Position numbers and translations under genes: made by a program. This document shows, in pieces, positions 36,288-45,457 of a DNA stretch of 64,000 nucleotides. How positions within the stretch are numbered: position 1 is the stretch's first letter; each line of letters begins with the position of its first letter. Origin of the DNA: Caldilineaceae bacterium. Lineage in GTDB: Bacteria > Chloroflexota > Anaerolineae > Caldilineales > Caldilineaceae. The notes under the pieces are model-generated. The model was not told the DNA's origin, did not search any database, and worked only from the letters and a program-made list of their open reading frames with translations. Location: positions 248,001 to 312,000 of the forward strand of contig JADLDO010000028.1 of assembly GCA_020846635.1 (NCBI GenBank), read 5' to 3'.

Positions 36288-37910
36288 ATGGTGGCGCAAA
36301 TGACACGGGCTAGCTGGCATGAACTCCTGCGCGTGGCGATCATTCTTAGCACTGGAGCAATGCTGTTAGCCGTCTCCACATCACCCATCTTTAGCCGGCA
36401 AGGATCGGAATCGCTGCCGGTTCCACACGGCGTCCTTGATGTGGCGCAAAGGGTAAACGATTATTGGATCGCCAATCGTCCAGGTCTTGAGGACAACCAA
36501 TGGTCACGAGCAGTCTATTTCACAGGAAACATGGCCTACTATCAGATGGCAGGCGATGTTCAATATCTAGATCATGCGTGGGCATGGGCCGAAACCCCGT
36601 TCAACTGGCAGCTCAACGATGGTTGCGCCACCGTTTTTGCCGACAATCAGGCGGCGGGGCAGACCTATCTGGCATTACATGACCTCGATCCGCAGCGTGC
36701 GAATCTGGACTGCCTGCTCAGCAGCATTGAGAAAAGCATGAATTGGGCGTGGCTCGAAGTAGACCTCGGAGAGACAACAACTATCAATCGTGTGGCACTG
36801 AATACGCTAGAGGATCGAGCCTACAAATACCTGGTCGATGTAAAGAATAGCCCGTCCGATTCCTATATCATGGTGCTTGATCGTTCGGATGCAACCGTGG
36901 GCGAGTCCACAATCGCGAGCGCGCCCGCACGCTTCGTTCGACTGCGTGTTATCGGCGCAGAGGGCTATACAGGCCCCTGGGTGAGTCTCACCGAATTTCA
37001 GCTCTTTAGTGATTCCGATCCAGCTACCAACCTGGCGCTCAACCAGCACGTTGTCTGTTCCAGCGAACCAGAGCCGCAGAACAACTGCGCCAATGTGGTG
37101 GATGGCAGCCTTGCCACGCGTTGGTCTGCATCTTTTGCAGACAACTTCTCAGTAGATTCCCCCAATTGGTGGTGGATTGATGCATTGTACATGGCATCGC
37201 CGGTCTATGCTGCTCTCAGCAACCTGGAAATGGAGGGGATACTTCAAAGTAAGCCTGGTTACTCCCCGGTACTCTATGCCAAGTACAATGAGACGAAGGT
37301 GCAGCGCGGCCTGTACGATACGGATGAGCAACTATGGTATCGGGATACACGATTTCTTACCCTGCTTTCACCCAACGGGGAGAAGATATTTTGGTCAAGA
37401 GGGAATGGCTGGGTCTTTGCTGCCCATGCGCGTATCCTGGAAACGCTGCCTCAGACCGACCCTCACTACCAGGAATATCGAAGCACCTTCCAGGCGATGG
37501 CGGCTGCCTTAGTCGCCAAGCAAGATCAGGCGGGATATTGGAACGAAAATCTAGTTGATCCAAACCATTGCGGCGGCGCGGAAAGCAGCGGCACAGCCTT
37601 CTTTACCTATGGTTTGGCCTGGGGCATCAACCATCAGGTTTTGGATCGGGCGACATTCCTGCCCGCTGTGAGCGCAGCATGGGACTGGCTTGCCAACACA
37701 GCCGTTCAAAGCAACCCCAATGGCTTGCTCGGCTATGTTCAGGCGATTGGAGATGCACCGGCTTGTGACGAAAATGCTCCATTACCAGGCCCTGCGAATT
37801 CAGCAGACTTTGGTGTAGGTGCGTTTCTCCTGGCGGCAAGCGAGGTATACGAGCTGGCAGCAGGTGAAGTTGGGAGTTCGACACTGCACTTGCCTCTGAT
37901 TCCAAAATGA
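36288..37910 (+). CDS. GH105/GH88-type unsaturated glucuronyl or rhamnogalacturonyl hydrolase with inserted discoidin domain
   Basis: A 540-residue exported protein (signal or anchor about 12-30). The alpha6/alpha6-barrel catalytic parts resemble YteR/RhiN family GH105: DGCATVFADNQAAGQTY, PNWWWIDALYMASPVYA (probable catalytic Asp), LWYRDTRF, FWSRGNGWVFAAHARIL. Between residues 153 and 290 an F5/8 type C (discoidin-like) domain interrupts the barrel, and its halves are in reverse order: WLEVDLGETTTINRV to LTEFQLF comes first, NLALNQHV to DGSLATRWSA second. GH105 enzymes remove unsaturated uronic acid from pectin fragments containing rhamnose, fitting the neighbouring rhamnose operon. ATG at 36288 is chosen for spacing from AGGA; 36285 is the alternative. 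Confidence 0.82.
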   Translation: MVAQMTRASWHELLRVAIILSTGAMLLAVSTSPIFSRQGSESLPVPHGVLDVAQRVNDYWIANRPGLEDNQWSRAVYFTGNMAYYQMAGDVQYLDHAWAWAETPFNWQLNDGCATVFADNQAAGQTYLALHDLDPQRANLDCLLSSIEKSMNWAWLEVDLGETTTINRVALNTLEDRAYKYLVDVKNSPSDSYIMVLDRSDATVGESTIASAPARFVRLRVIGAEGYTGPWVSLTEFQLFSDSDPATNLALNQHVVCSSEPEPQNNCANVVDGSLATRWSASFADNFSVDSPNWWWIDALYMASPVYAALSNLEMEGILQSKPGYSPVLYAKYNETKVQRGLYDTDEQLWYRDTRFLTLLSPNGEKIFWSRGNGWVFAAHARILETLPQTDPHYQEYRSTFQAMAAALVAKQDQAGYWNENLVDPNHCGGAESSGTAFFTYGLAWGINHQVLDRATFLPAVSAAWDWLANTAVQSNPNGLLGYVQAIGDAPACDENAPLPGPANSADFGVGAFLLAASEVYELAAGEVGSSTLHLPLIPK

Positions 37911-37983
37911 TAAGCTCGTTGTTCTTATTGCCCTTGTTGATGAGTTCGTTGATCGAATGGCAGCATTTGTCGCCGTTGCTCCC

Positions 37984-37999
37984 CGTAACACGTGAAACA
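37984..37999. other. Degenerate parS-like site
   Basis: A 16-bp word matching 13 of 16 positions of the canonical parS, with the right half CACGTGAAACA's last ten bases perfect. It lies in the gap before the E1 gene, 2.6 kb from the perfect site at 40596. Weak alone, more interesting with the perfect copy. Confidence 0.4.
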
Positions 38000-38051
38000 T
38001 GGCGAGATGATTGTATCGAACGCAGATTGAGGAAAGGTAGTCGAAGTCACT

Positions 38052-40511
38052 ATGCCAAAGGCACTTGTCATTGATCCCGTAGAGGTGCGGCGTACGGATT
38101 ATCTACGCACCCCCGAGATTGCCCTCAATGCCTACGTATCCGACCCGGCGGCAGAGGCCGCGAAGTATGGCACTGAGGGGCTTGTACGCATCTATCGCGA
38201 TATGGTCTATATCCGCGAGTTTGAGAGCATGTTGGATCGCATCAAAAAGGAGGGGGTCTATAACGGTATTGAATATAACCATAAAGGCCCAGCCCATTTA
38301 TCCATCGGTCAGGAGTCGGCAGCCGTTGGACAGGCCTACCATCTTGGCCCGGAAGATTTCATCTTTGGTTCGCACCGCAGCCACGGTGAGATTCTCGCCA
38401 AGAGCCTGTCGGCTATCGCCAAGTTGAGCGAAGCCGAACTGACTGCGGTGATGGAAGGCTATATGGGGGGTGCAGCACTGCGCGTCGTGGAACAGATGGG
38501 GGCGACGGATGTGCGCGAGCTAGCGATTCATTATGTGCTGTATGGAACGGTCGCCGAAATCTTTGGCCGCGTGGCGGGTTTCAATAAAGGCATGGGCGGC
38601 TCGATGCATGCCTTCTTCCCTCCTTTTGGTGTGATGCCCAACAACGCCATTGTCGGTGGGTCGGCGGACATTGCTACAGGCGCAGCACTCTTTAAGCGTG
38701 TCAATCGCAAGCCCGGCATTGTTATTGCCAATATTGGGGATGCCTCTTTGGGCTGCGGCCCTGTCTGGGAAGCGATGATGTTTGCGGCGATGGATCAATA
38801 TCGCAGCCTTTGGCCCGAAGAGATCGGGGGCGCGCCGCCTATTTTGTTCAATGTGATGAATAACTTCTATGGCATGGGCGGGCAGCCACGCGGCGAGACA
38901 ATGGGCTTTGATGTGCTGGCGCGGGTGGGTTTGGGTGTCAATCCAGCCGGAATGCATGCCGAACGGGTGGATGGCTACAACCCTTTAGCAGTGGCAGATG
39001 CCATTGAGCGCAAGAAGGAGATCCTGCAAGCGGGGCAGGGGCCAGTGCTGCTGGATACGATCACCTATCGTTTCTCCGGTCACTCGCCCTCGGATGCGTC
39101 AGCCTATCGCACCAAAGAGGAGATCGATCTGTGGATGCAGCAGGACGCGCTGGCGGGCTATGGGGTCTATTTGCGTGAGCATGGACATATTGATGACTCC
39201 AGCTTGAGCGACATGCAGGAAGGGATCATTGAGCAGTTGGTCAAAGTGCTTCGGGCGGCTGTATCGCTCGAAGTCTCGCCGCGCTTTAGCCTGCATGGGG
39301 AGGACATTGGCGATGCCATGTTCTCTAACCAGCGACGCGAGCGCATGGGGGAGGGCACGCCGGAGGTGTTGCAGACGAAAGAAGAGAGCCGCCTGTCGGC
39401 AACCCTAGCGAAGTTCCGCTTTGGGCTGGATGAGGATGGCAAGCCGCGCCCCAAATTGCGCTGTGTCACCTATGCCGAGGCTCTCTTTGAAGCCGTCATC
39501 CATCGCTTCTATGAGGATCCGACAATGGTTGCGTATGGAGAGGAGAATCGTGATTGGGGGGGCGCGTTTGGTGTTTATCGTGGATTAACCGAGGTGCTCC
39601 CCTATCATCGGCTTTTCAACAGCCCGATCTCCGAAGCTGCCATTGTGGGGACGGCGGTTGGGTACGCCTTAAGCGGTGGGCGCGTGTTGGCAGAGTTAAT
39701 GTACTGCGACTTTATGGGGCGCGCGGGGGATGAGATCTTCAACCAGATGGCAAAGTGGCAATCCATGTCGGGTGGGCTGTTGACGATGCCGATGGTGCTG
39801 CGCGTATCGGTGGGGGCCAAGTATGGCGCGCAGCATTCGCAGGACTGGAGCTCACTGGTGGCGCATATTCCCGGTTTGCAGGTAATGTTCCCGGCAACGC
39901 CCTACGACGCGAAGGGGATGTTGAACCTAGCCTTGCGTGGTACAGACCCGGTGGTTTTCTTTGAGAGCCAACGCCTCTATTCAGAACCGGAGATCCTGGT
40001 GAGCGAGGGTGTGCCCACTGAGTATTACGAAGTCGAGTTAGGAGAGCCGGTGTTGCGGCGGGAGGGAAGTGATATTACGATTGTCACGATTGGCGCAACG
40101 CTCTATCGTGCGCTAGAGGCGGCGGCTGAATTGGAAAGCAAGTACGGGCTCTCCGCCGAGGTGATTGATGCGCGCTTTATCAATCCGCTCAACTATGCGC
40201 CCATTGTTGAGTCCGTAAAAAAGACGGGCAAGGTGCTGCTTGCGTCCGATGCCTGTGAGCGTGGATCCTTCCTGCATACGATGGGCTCAAATATCAGCCA
40301 GCTTGCCTTTGATTATCTCGATGCCCCTGCTGTGGTAGTGGGTGCGCGTAATTGGATCACCCCTGCCGCTGAACTAGAAGAAGCATTCTTCCCACAAAAA
40401 GAGTGGTTCCTGGATGCCATCCACGAACGTATCATCCCCTTGCCTGGGCATCAAGTGACGACCCGGCAAGCCACGCAGGAGATCCTCATCCGCAACCGAA
40501 TGGGGGTCTAG
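38052..40511 (+). CDS. 2-oxoacid dehydrogenase E1, alpha and beta fused in one chain
   Basis: An 819-residue thiamine diphosphate enzyme that decarboxylates a 2-oxoacid and passes the acyl group to E2 lipoate. Residues 1-450 are E1 alpha: SHRSHGE, GSMHAFF, and the ThDP/Mg motif from GDASLGCG (about 229) to NNFYGMGGQ (about 275). Residues 465-819 are E1 beta: [65 protein letters not shown]. Most bacteria encode alpha and beta separately, so this is a fusion. The substrate (pyruvate, branched-chain, acetoin-type) is not evident. Proximity to E2 and sugar genes suggests the same regulon. The AGGAAAGG upstream is rather far from the ATG. Confidence 0.92.
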   Translation: MPKALVIDPVEVRRTDYLRTPEIALNAYVSDPAAEAAKYGTEGLVRIYRDMVYIREFESMLDRIKKEGVYNGIEYNHKGPAHLSIGQESAAVGQAYHLGPEDFIFGSHRSHGEILAKSLSAIAKLSEAELTAVMEGYMGGAALRVVEQMGATDVRELAIHYVLYGTVAEIFGRVAGFNKGMGGSMHAFFPPFGVMPNNAIVGGSADIATGAALFKRVNRKPGIVIANIGDASLGCGPVWEAMMFAAMDQYRSLWPEEIGGAPPILFNVMNNFYGMGGQPRGETMGFDVLARVGLGVNPAGMHAERVDGYNPLAVADAIERKKEILQAGQGPVLLDTITYRFSGHSPSDASAYRTKEEIDLWMQQDALAGYGVYLREHGHIDDSSLSDMQEGIIEQLVKVLRAAVSLEVSPRFSLHGEDIGDAMFSNQRRERMGEGTPEVLQTKEESRLSATLAKFRFGLDEDGKPRPKLRCVTYAEALFEAVIHRFYEDPTMVAYGEENRDWGGAFGVYRGLTEVLPYHRLFNSPISEAAIVGTAVGYALSGGRVLAELMYCDFMGRAGDEIFNQMAKWQSMSGGLLTMPMVLRVSVGAKYGAQHSQDWSSLVAHIPGLQVMFPATPYDAKGMLNLALRGTDPVVFFESQRLYSEPEILVSEGVPTEYYEVELGEPVLRREGSDITIVTIGATLYRALEAAAELESKYGLSAEVIDARFINPLNYAPIVESVKKTGKVLLASDACERGSFLHTMGSNISQLAFDYLDAPAVVVGARNWITPAAELEEAFFPQKEWFLDAIHERIIPLPGHQVTTRQATQEILIRNRMGV

Positions 40512-40553
40512 GATTCTTTGGAGTTATAGGCTGGACAGTGACCGTGGAAAGTA

Positions 40554-40588
40554 AGAGGCGACACCCGTACGGGTGTCGCCTCTCTTTT
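40554..40588. terminator. Strong intrinsic terminator between E1 and sigA
   Basis: A perfect 15-bp stem (40554-40568 with 40569-40583, so the tip opens to a tetraloop or larger) followed by CTTTT. It ends the plus-strand E1 transcript and, being a palindrome, may also stop the convergent sigma-factor transcript. Confidence 0.82.
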
Positions 40589-40595
40589 ACTTATA

Positions 40596-40611
40596 TGTTT
40601 CACGTGAAACA
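40596..40611. other. parS centromere-like site, perfect 16-bp match
   Basis: TGTTTCACGTGAAACA is the canonical bacterial parS, bound by ParB/Spo0J during chromosome segregation; every base fits. Such sites cluster near the replication origin. It lies in a convergent intergenic gap next to the primary sigma-factor gene. parA, parB and dnaA are not in the window. Confidence 0.85.
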
Positions 40612-40642
40612 GTAACGGGATGCTCTCCCGTAGGTTGCCGAT

Positions 40643-41950
40643 CTACAGATAGTCACGCAGTTTGCGGCTGCGGCTGGGGTGGCGCAACCGGCTCAAGGCC
40701 TGTGCCTCGATCTGGCGGATACGTTCGCGCGTCACGCCAAACTTCTTACCCACTTCTTCGAGCGTATAGCAGTAGCCATCGACCAATCCGAAGCGCAACT
40801 GCAAGATTCGCACCTCACGCGGGGTGAGGCTCTGGAAAATTTCGTCGATCACCTCGCGCAACAGTTGTTGACCTGCCGCGTCGCCGGGTGCATCGGCATC
40901 TTCATCCTCAATGAAATCGCCCAGGTAAGAATCTTCTTCTTCACCGACGGGCATTTCCAAACTCAACGGTCGCTGGCTCACGCGCATGATGTGTTCAACC
41001 TTGCGCGGAGTAACACCTAACTCGTTGGCGATCTCCTCAGTGGTGGGGTCACGCCCCAATTCCTGCACCAGTTGACGGCTTGTCCTGGTGAGTCGATTGA
41101 TCTGCTCATACATATGCACAGGCACACGAATCGTGCGCCCCTGGTCTGCAATTGCGCGGGTCACAGCCTGACGAATCCACCAAGTGGCATAGGTGCTGAA
41201 CTTATAGCCGCGGCGATAGTCAAACTTCTTGACAGCACGAATCAGGCCGATGTTACCCTCTTGGATCAGATCCAGGAAAGGCACACCTCGCCCTACATAC
41301 TTCTTGGCAACGCTTACCACCAAGCGGCTGTTCGCCTTGATCAGATGCTCTTGAGCGGCTTGTCCATCACGCACAAACCAGAGCAGCCGTTCGCGTTCCT
41401 CCCAATCGTCAATCCCCTGAGTGAGCTGCTTGCGCGATTCTCGCCCCTTCTCCATACGCTTTGCCAGCGAAACTTCTTCTTCCGCTGTCAGCAGGGGAAC
41501 GCGCCCGATCTCCTTCAGATAGAGGCTGATCGAGTCATCAATTTCGATCTGGCTGAGGTCAAAGGTATCCTCCTCCACCATCTCGATTTCGGCATCAGCC
41601 GCGTCCATCGGTTCATCTTCCCGCGCCTGTCCTACCTCGATACCATGCTCAAAGAGAGTCGCAAAGGTATCCTCCAACTGGTCCATATTACTTTCGGCCT
41701 CGGGCATCATCTGCAATACGTCATCATAGCTGACGTAGCCCTGGCTTCGACCCAGGGTCAACAGATATTCCAGTGCAGCCTCCGGAGTCAACGCCGGCGT
41801 CTTAGGAGTCGCCTCTTGACTGTCGGATGCAGACACTTCTTCATCCACGTCAACATCGAGATCCCTGTCGAGATCGTTCTCGAACTCCGTGTTAAGATCA
41901 AGATCCAGATCGTTTTCTTCAATTAGATCAATTTGTCGTTGTTTCGCCAT
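40643..41950 (-). CDS. sigA: Primary sigma factor of RNA polymerase, sigma-70/SigA
   Basis: A 435-residue group 1 sigma factor. After an acidic N-terminus (about 12-45, Asp/Leu/Glu-rich) comes region 1.1-like sequence, then region 1.2 ([16 protein letters not shown]), region 2 ([18 protein letters not shown], then the -10-recognising [15 protein letters not shown]), region 3 (RTIRVPVHM), and region 4 with the -35-recognising helix ([20 protein letters not shown]). It directs housekeeping transcription. TGGAG lies 5 nt before the ATG. A methyltransferase gene ends 47 bp upstream on the same strand. The symbol rpoD would be equally valid. Confidence 0.95.
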   Translation of the reverse strand: MAKQRQIDLIEENDLDLDLNTEFENDLDRDLDVDVDEEVSASDSQEATPKTPALTPEAALEYLLTLGRSQGYVSYDDVLQMMPEAESNMDQLEDTFATLFEHGIEVGQAREDEPMDAADAEIEMVEEDTFDLSQIEIDDSISLYLKEIGRVPLLTAEEEVSLAKRMEKGRESRKQLTQGIDDWEERERLLWFVRDGQAAQEHLIKANSRLVVSVAKKYVGRGVPFLDLIQEGNIGLIRAVKKFDYRRGYKFSTYATWWIRQAVTRAIADQGRTIRVPVHMYEQINRLTRTSRQLVQELGRDPTTEEIANELGVTPRKVEHIMRVSQRPLSLEMPVGEEEDSYLGDFIEDEDADAPGDAAGQQLLREVIDEIFQSLTPREVRILQLRFGLVDGYCYTLEEVGKKFGVTRERIRQIEAQALSRLRHPSRSRKLRDYL

Positions 41951-41997
41951 GTCTACTCCAGCTAATCATTCAATAATTTCAATAACACCAACTGGTC

Positions 41998-42948
41998 TCA
42001 GTCGAGCGGTTCCTTAAAATCCCAAATACCAAACTGTTTTGCATATCGCTTGGAACACGATTGGCAAACAAGCTGCGTCTCATGCTCCAGTCTAAAGCTC
42101 CGGTCTGCACCGCAGGCCGGGCAGCTAAATAAGTCCGTCACATCTGCCAAGCGACCTTGAGAAGGTTGTTCCTCAGAGGCCAACTCAGCTTCGAGTTGTA
42201 CAAACACACTGGGGGCTAGGGGATAGCGCCCACCTGGGCCAAAAAGCCAACTATCTATCGTGGCTAAAGTCGCAGCCGGCAGGGCACGTTTGAGCAGGGG
42301 CGTGCGAAAATGTGAAACCCCTAGCTGCCGGCGTACATGGAGCTGCGCCCCTGCGAACTGTTCCCACATCCATGCCGGATGAAAATCATAGTTGAGTTTA
42401 ACGAACTCCACTGGCAGTGGATCCGTCGGCGACCAGTCTTGCCGTCCAAACAGCCACCGGGCCATTGACTTGACGTTACGCTTGTTGGCATATTCCAGCA
42501 CAGCAATACTGCCACGATGCAGTACACGTCGAATCTGTGTCAGTGCCAGGGGAACATCTGCCAAATGGTGCATAACCCGCACCATCACCAGGGCATCCAA
42601 ACTTGCTTTTGCCAGCGAAAGCTGGTATATATTACCTGCAACGAAGACGAAGCGGGGATCATGCCCCCACCGTGTCACCGCCTCCTGCAACAACGTCCGG
42701 CTGTAGTCAAAGAGTATGATCTGTTCATATCCCTGATACAGATCGGCCAGACGACCAAACCCCGCGCCGATCTCGGCAATCCGCTTTCCTGTTGGCGGCA
42801 ACAACCGCTGCAACGCCAACCGTTCGGCGGCATCCTCATAGTCTCGGCCCTGTCCTTCCCAAAACGCAGTTCGATATGGGCTTCCCTCGTAATCAATTAC
42901 GGGAGGAGTGGAAGCCATTGACGGGTCAGACGTGCCTTGCGTCGTCAT
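41998..42948 (-). CDS. Methyltransferase-domain protein with C-terminal zinc ribbon
   Basis: A 316-residue protein. The N-terminal SAM-binding domain shows RIAEIGAGFGRLADLY (motif I) and LDALVMVRVMHHLADVP (post-motif region). The last ~45 residues form a zinc-ribbon (SCPACG, then CQSCSKRY), like the Trm112-type ribbon found fused to some methyltransferases. Substrate unknown. The first ATG is at 42948; a TTG two codons earlier is possible, and no clear ribosome-binding site is present. It precedes sigA on the same strand and may be cotranscribed. Confidence 0.85.
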   Translation of the reverse strand: MTTQGTSDPSMASTPPVIDYEGSPYRTAFWEGQGRDYEDAAERLALQRLLPPTGKRIAEIGAGFGRLADLYQGYEQIILFDYSRTLLQEAVTRWGHDPRFVFVAGNIYQLSLAKASLDALVMVRVMHHLADVPLALTQIRRVLHRGSIAVLEYANKRNVKSMARWLFGRQDWSPTDPLPVEFVKLNYDFHPAWMWEQFAGAQLHVRRQLGVSHFRTPLLKRALPAATLATIDSWLFGPGGRYPLAPSVFVQLEAELASEEQPSQGRLADVTDLFSCPACGADRSFRLEHETQLVCQSCSKRYAKQFGIWDFKEPLD

Positions 42949-43212
42949 TGACAATAGTAGTCTACCTGTATCAGATTTTCTGTAATATTCATACGAACGG
43001 AGAACGACGGGGAATCACCCATATACCCGCGTTCCGCGTGAAGCAATGCATGCCTACGAACCAACACCACAACTGCACTAGATTCCCACTGAAAACGCAC
43101 TCTACGGGCGTCAAACCTTACGCACTGCTCAACGGCCTGGCTGAGCAGTGTCCTGCATAAAAGGTCAAAGATAGACCTTCAAAACAAGCGCGCCACAAAA
43201 CAATAAAGCGGC

Positions 43213-43243
43213 AAAAAAAGGGCGGAGGGAACTTTCCCACCGC
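43213..43243 (-). terminator. Intrinsic terminator on the minus strand
   Basis: Read on the minus strand, a GC-rich stem (GCGGTGGGAA with TTCCCTCCGC) is followed by a run of seven T (plus-strand A at 43213-43219). It lies only about 20 nt downstream of the predicted start of the promoter at 43266-43294. Confidence 0.65.
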
Positions 43244-43265
43244 TGTTGACTATGCGTACAGGAAC

Positions 43266-43294
43266 ATTATAGCAGGGAAAGAAAACAATTTCAA
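43266..43294 (-). promoter_or_regulatory. Strong sigma-70 promoter on the minus strand
   Basis: TTGAAA (43289-43294), exactly 17 nt, then a perfect TATAAT (43266-43271). It points towards the methyltransferase and sigA genes, about 310 nt upstream of the first start codon, with the intrinsic terminator in between. Confidence 0.65.
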
Positions 43295-43530
43295 TACCCA
43301 ATTTAACAATTACACGCACCAAAAACTGTTTTTGACAGCTTCCCTCTGGGTGAATATCCAACTCACTAGCCGCGACTCGCAAGCATATTAAAATCTGTTA
43401 ACAACCCATTCACCCCGGTTCACCCACCCGGAGCCGCTGCCCAGGCCCTTCATTGAAGGGGCAATATAGTAAACCATAACTGCCCTTCGCATAATGCAAG
43501 CAAGCATCCCAAATGCGCTACAGATTTCAT

Positions 43531-43556
43531 ACAACAAGAACATTTGTTCTTGTTGT
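43531..43556 (-). terminator. Palindromic hairpin after the histidine phosphatase gene
   Basis: A 12-bp perfect stem, ACAACAAGAACA (43531-43542) against 43545-43556, sits 20 nt after the stop codon at 43576 on the minus strand. There is no T-run. It resembles the hairpin after the E2 gene (shared AGAACATT.GTTCT core). Confidence 0.5.
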
Positions 43557-43575
43557 CTTACCAAGCCTCACGCAC

Positions 43576-44301
43576 TTAGTAGTCTGACGCATAATCGGCC
43601 CGCGCCGCCAGCGGCAAATGACTGATATCGTTGACGACCTCTCCGCGCCAGCCCTCTCCCTCTTGTATCAAGATGCTCACCGCACAGTTATGGGGGTCAA
43701 AGGCACGCCATTCACCGGCATGAGCGCCCAGCCACGTTGCCAGCACACTGCTGATAAATGCACCATGCGTAACCGCCAGCACCGTTTGCCCTGGATGGCG
43801 CGCTGCCAGATCGTTCAATGTTTGGATGGCCCGCTGGTTAAAGGAGCGAGGAGATTCGCCATTGGGAGGGGCGAAGGTAGGATCAGCTTCCCAACGACCC
43901 CACAAATTTTCTAACTCGCGAAGCTCTCGAAATGAGCGCCCCTCCCAATCCCCCAAGCCAAACTCGCGCAGCCCCGGTTCAATGAGAAGCGGCAGCCCGG
44001 TCGCTTCGGCAATCGCCGCTGCCGTACTTTGCGCGCGGGGCAGTGGGGAGACATAGAAGACATCGATCGGCTGTACACGATGCAGCTCGGCAAGACGACG
44101 TGCCGTGGCAATGACTTGTGCTTGGCCGCGCGGCGTCAACGGCGCGTCCAAATCACCATGCCAAACCTGGTTGAGGTTCGCCTCTGTTTCTGCGTGGCGT
44201 ATCAAGATCAGCCTTGTCTGCATAGGCTGATGGGGCAGCGCATCGGCATGTACGGCGGTACCTTCTGTGGTGTTTTCTGTGTGGGAACTCTGGCGGGACA
44301 T
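43576..44301 (-). CDS. Histidine phosphatase family protein (phosphoglycerate mutase-like)
   Basis: A 241-residue protein of the histidine phosphatase branch. LILIRHAETEANLNQ near residue 31 has the RHG-type motif with the phosphorylated His; SPLPRAQSTA, LREFGLGDWEG and VTHGAFISS (second catalytic His) follow. Substrates in this family range from phosphoglycerate to alpha-ribazole phosphate and sugar phosphates, so none is assigned. The start at 44301 has AGAGG 5 nt upstream. The frame remains open far upstream to 44850, but that part is the shadow of the archaellin gene. Confidence 0.9.
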   Translation of the reverse strand: MSRQSSHTENTTEGTAVHADALPHQPMQTRLILIRHAETEANLNQVWHGDLDAPLTPRGQAQVIATARRLAELHRVQPIDVFYVSPLPRAQSTAAAIAEATGLPLLIEPGLREFGLGDWEGRSFRELRELENLWGRWEADPTFAPPNGESPRSFNQRAIQTLNDLAARHPGQTVLAVTHGAFISSVLATWLGAHAGEWRAFDPHNCAVSILIQEGEGWRGEVVNDISHLPLAARADYASDY

Positions 44302-44620
44302 ACAAACCTCTTGGCTATGAATCAAACTGCTTATAGAGAATGACGCTGGATAGGCATGGACATTTCGGGCGATTCCCCTACGCTGCCAGGAGGAAGCAGG
44401 GCCATGCAGGTAAATTTGGCAATACGACAAATGACGGAAGGGTGGCAAAAGCGCTTTGTACAAAAGACTTGCCGCCGTTCGATGTTTTGCCGGACGTTTC
44501 CAATTCAAGAGTGAAGTAAATTTAGGGCAGCAAAGCAGTATACGCAAACTGAGGACACGCAGAGAAGAAGTAGAGCAGATACTCGTGAAAACTCTAAATG
44601 AGAAAAGGACACAAAGCGCG
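44302..44620. other. 319-bp divergent gap upstream of the archaellin gene
   Basis: No gene is supported. It must hold the promoters of the leftward phosphatase and the rightward archaellin gene, but I find no hexamer pair good enough to report on either strand. A GGCAA/TTGCC inverted pair around a TTGTACAA palindrome (about 44443-44473) is the only notable symmetry. Confidence 0.4.
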
Positions 44621-45283
44621 ATGATTACCCAACCGGTGAATTTCCTGAAGCGCCTGCGCGACGAAGAAGTTGGTAGCCCGATGGTGAAAAGCTCCGTGCG
44701 TTTCCTGAAGCGCATCGGTGCAGAGGAGGCCGGTATCACGGCTTTGGAAACCGCCATCATCTTGATTGCATTTGTGGTGGTAGCATCCGTCTTTGCCTTC
44801 ACGATGCTCACTGCCGGTACATTCTCGACCGAACGGGGTAAAGAGGCCATCTATGCCGGTCTCAACGAAGTCCAGTCCACGATGGAGATCAAGGGGGGCA
44901 TGATTGCCGTTGCCGGCACAGGCTCCAATACACAGACGGTTGATTCCCTGATCTTTACCGTTGCCAACGCACTGGACGGTGAGCCGCTCAATCTGACCAA
45001 TAGTGAAGCAGCCGTCGTTGTCTTTGAATATCGTGATGCGAACCAACGCGCCGCCCTAGAGAACGGAGATTGGTCAGTAAAATGGCTCGGCAATGAAAAC
45101 GGCAACGGGTTGTTGGAGGTTGGTGAACTGGCAGAAGTCACTGTCCAGCTATCCGGCAACATCTCCCCCAGCCTCGGCACAAACACGACCTTTGTCATCG
45201 ATGTCAAGCCGCCGTCCGGGGCCGTTTTGAACCTGCAACGCACGACGCCCGCCTGGCTCGATCCGGTCAACGACCTGAAGTAA
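44621..45283 (+). CDS. arlB: Archaellin-like filament protein
   Basis: Probable major filament subunit of an archaellum-type machine. Of 220 residues, a short charged N-terminal leader ends in EEAG, where a class III signal peptidase would cut, and the mature part opens with [20 protein letters not shown], a long hydrophobic polymerisation helix like that of archaellins and type IV pilins. The rest is beta-rich with a conserved-looking [12 protein letters not shown] near the end. The leader contains a duplicated FLKR..EE.G unit; the start could be 44621 (AAGGA 11 nt upstream) or 44681, which leaves one unit. A strong terminator follows, as expected for a highly expressed subunit ahead of the motor genes. 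Confidence 0.8.
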   Translation: MITQPVNFLKRLRDEEVGSPMVKSSVRFLKRIGAEEAGITALETAIILIAFVVVASVFAFTMLTAGTFSTERGKEAIYAGLNEVQSTMEIKGGMIAVAGTGSNTQTVDSLIFTVANALDGEPLNLTNSEAAVVVFEYRDANQRAALENGDWSVKWLGNENGNGLLEVGELAEVTVQLSGNISPSLGTNTTFVIDVKPPSGAVLNLQRTTPAWLDPVNDLK

Positions 45284-45330
45284 TCCCGCAGTACAGGTAA
45301 TTGCGTACGTTCTGCTCACAAGCAGCGTAG

Positions 45331-45381
45331 ATGAGCGATTCGTCCGATTGCTGTACGGAGGACGAATCGCTCATTTTCTTT
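45331..45381 (+). terminator. Intrinsic terminator after the archaellin gene
   Basis: A perfect 15-bp stem (45331-45345 with 45360-45374), 14-nt loop, then TTTTCTTT. It separates archaellin from the accessory and motor genes and would let the filament subunit be made in excess. Confidence 0.85.
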
Positions 45382-45457
45382 CGAGCAACAGCAGGCAGCG
45401 CAGCGGCATCTGTTTCCGACAACTCCGGTCGACCGGCAGCAAGCATAGAGGTGGCAA

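Larger units (their letters stand above)
42949..43575. other. 627-bp gap upstream of the methyltransferase-sigA genes
   Basis: No gene is supported. It holds a 9-bp hairpin (CACTGCTCA 43123-43131 with 43142-43150), an AAGGTC/GACCTT pair near 43161-43179, the terminator and promoter listed separately, a weak parS-like word at 43030-43045 (about 12 of 16 positions), and the palindrome at 43531-43556. A structured leader or small RNA on the minus strand is possible. Confidence 0.5.

Noticed and set aside
43030..43045. Third parS site
   Set aside because: About 12 of 16 positions match and the central CACGTG is broken (GCGTG), so it is mentioned only as background to the perfect site.
36233..43549. 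LexA/SOS-box-like words GAAC-N4-GTTC at 36233-36244, 36253-36264 and 43538-43549
   Set aside because: Each lies inside a longer perfect hairpin just after a gene end, and none precedes a DNA-repair gene. Hairpin symmetry explains the match.
44302..44850. Long N-terminal extension of the histidine phosphatase reading frame
   Set aside because: It lies antisense to the archaellin gene, has no family resemblance, and a good ribosome-binding site marks the start at 44301.
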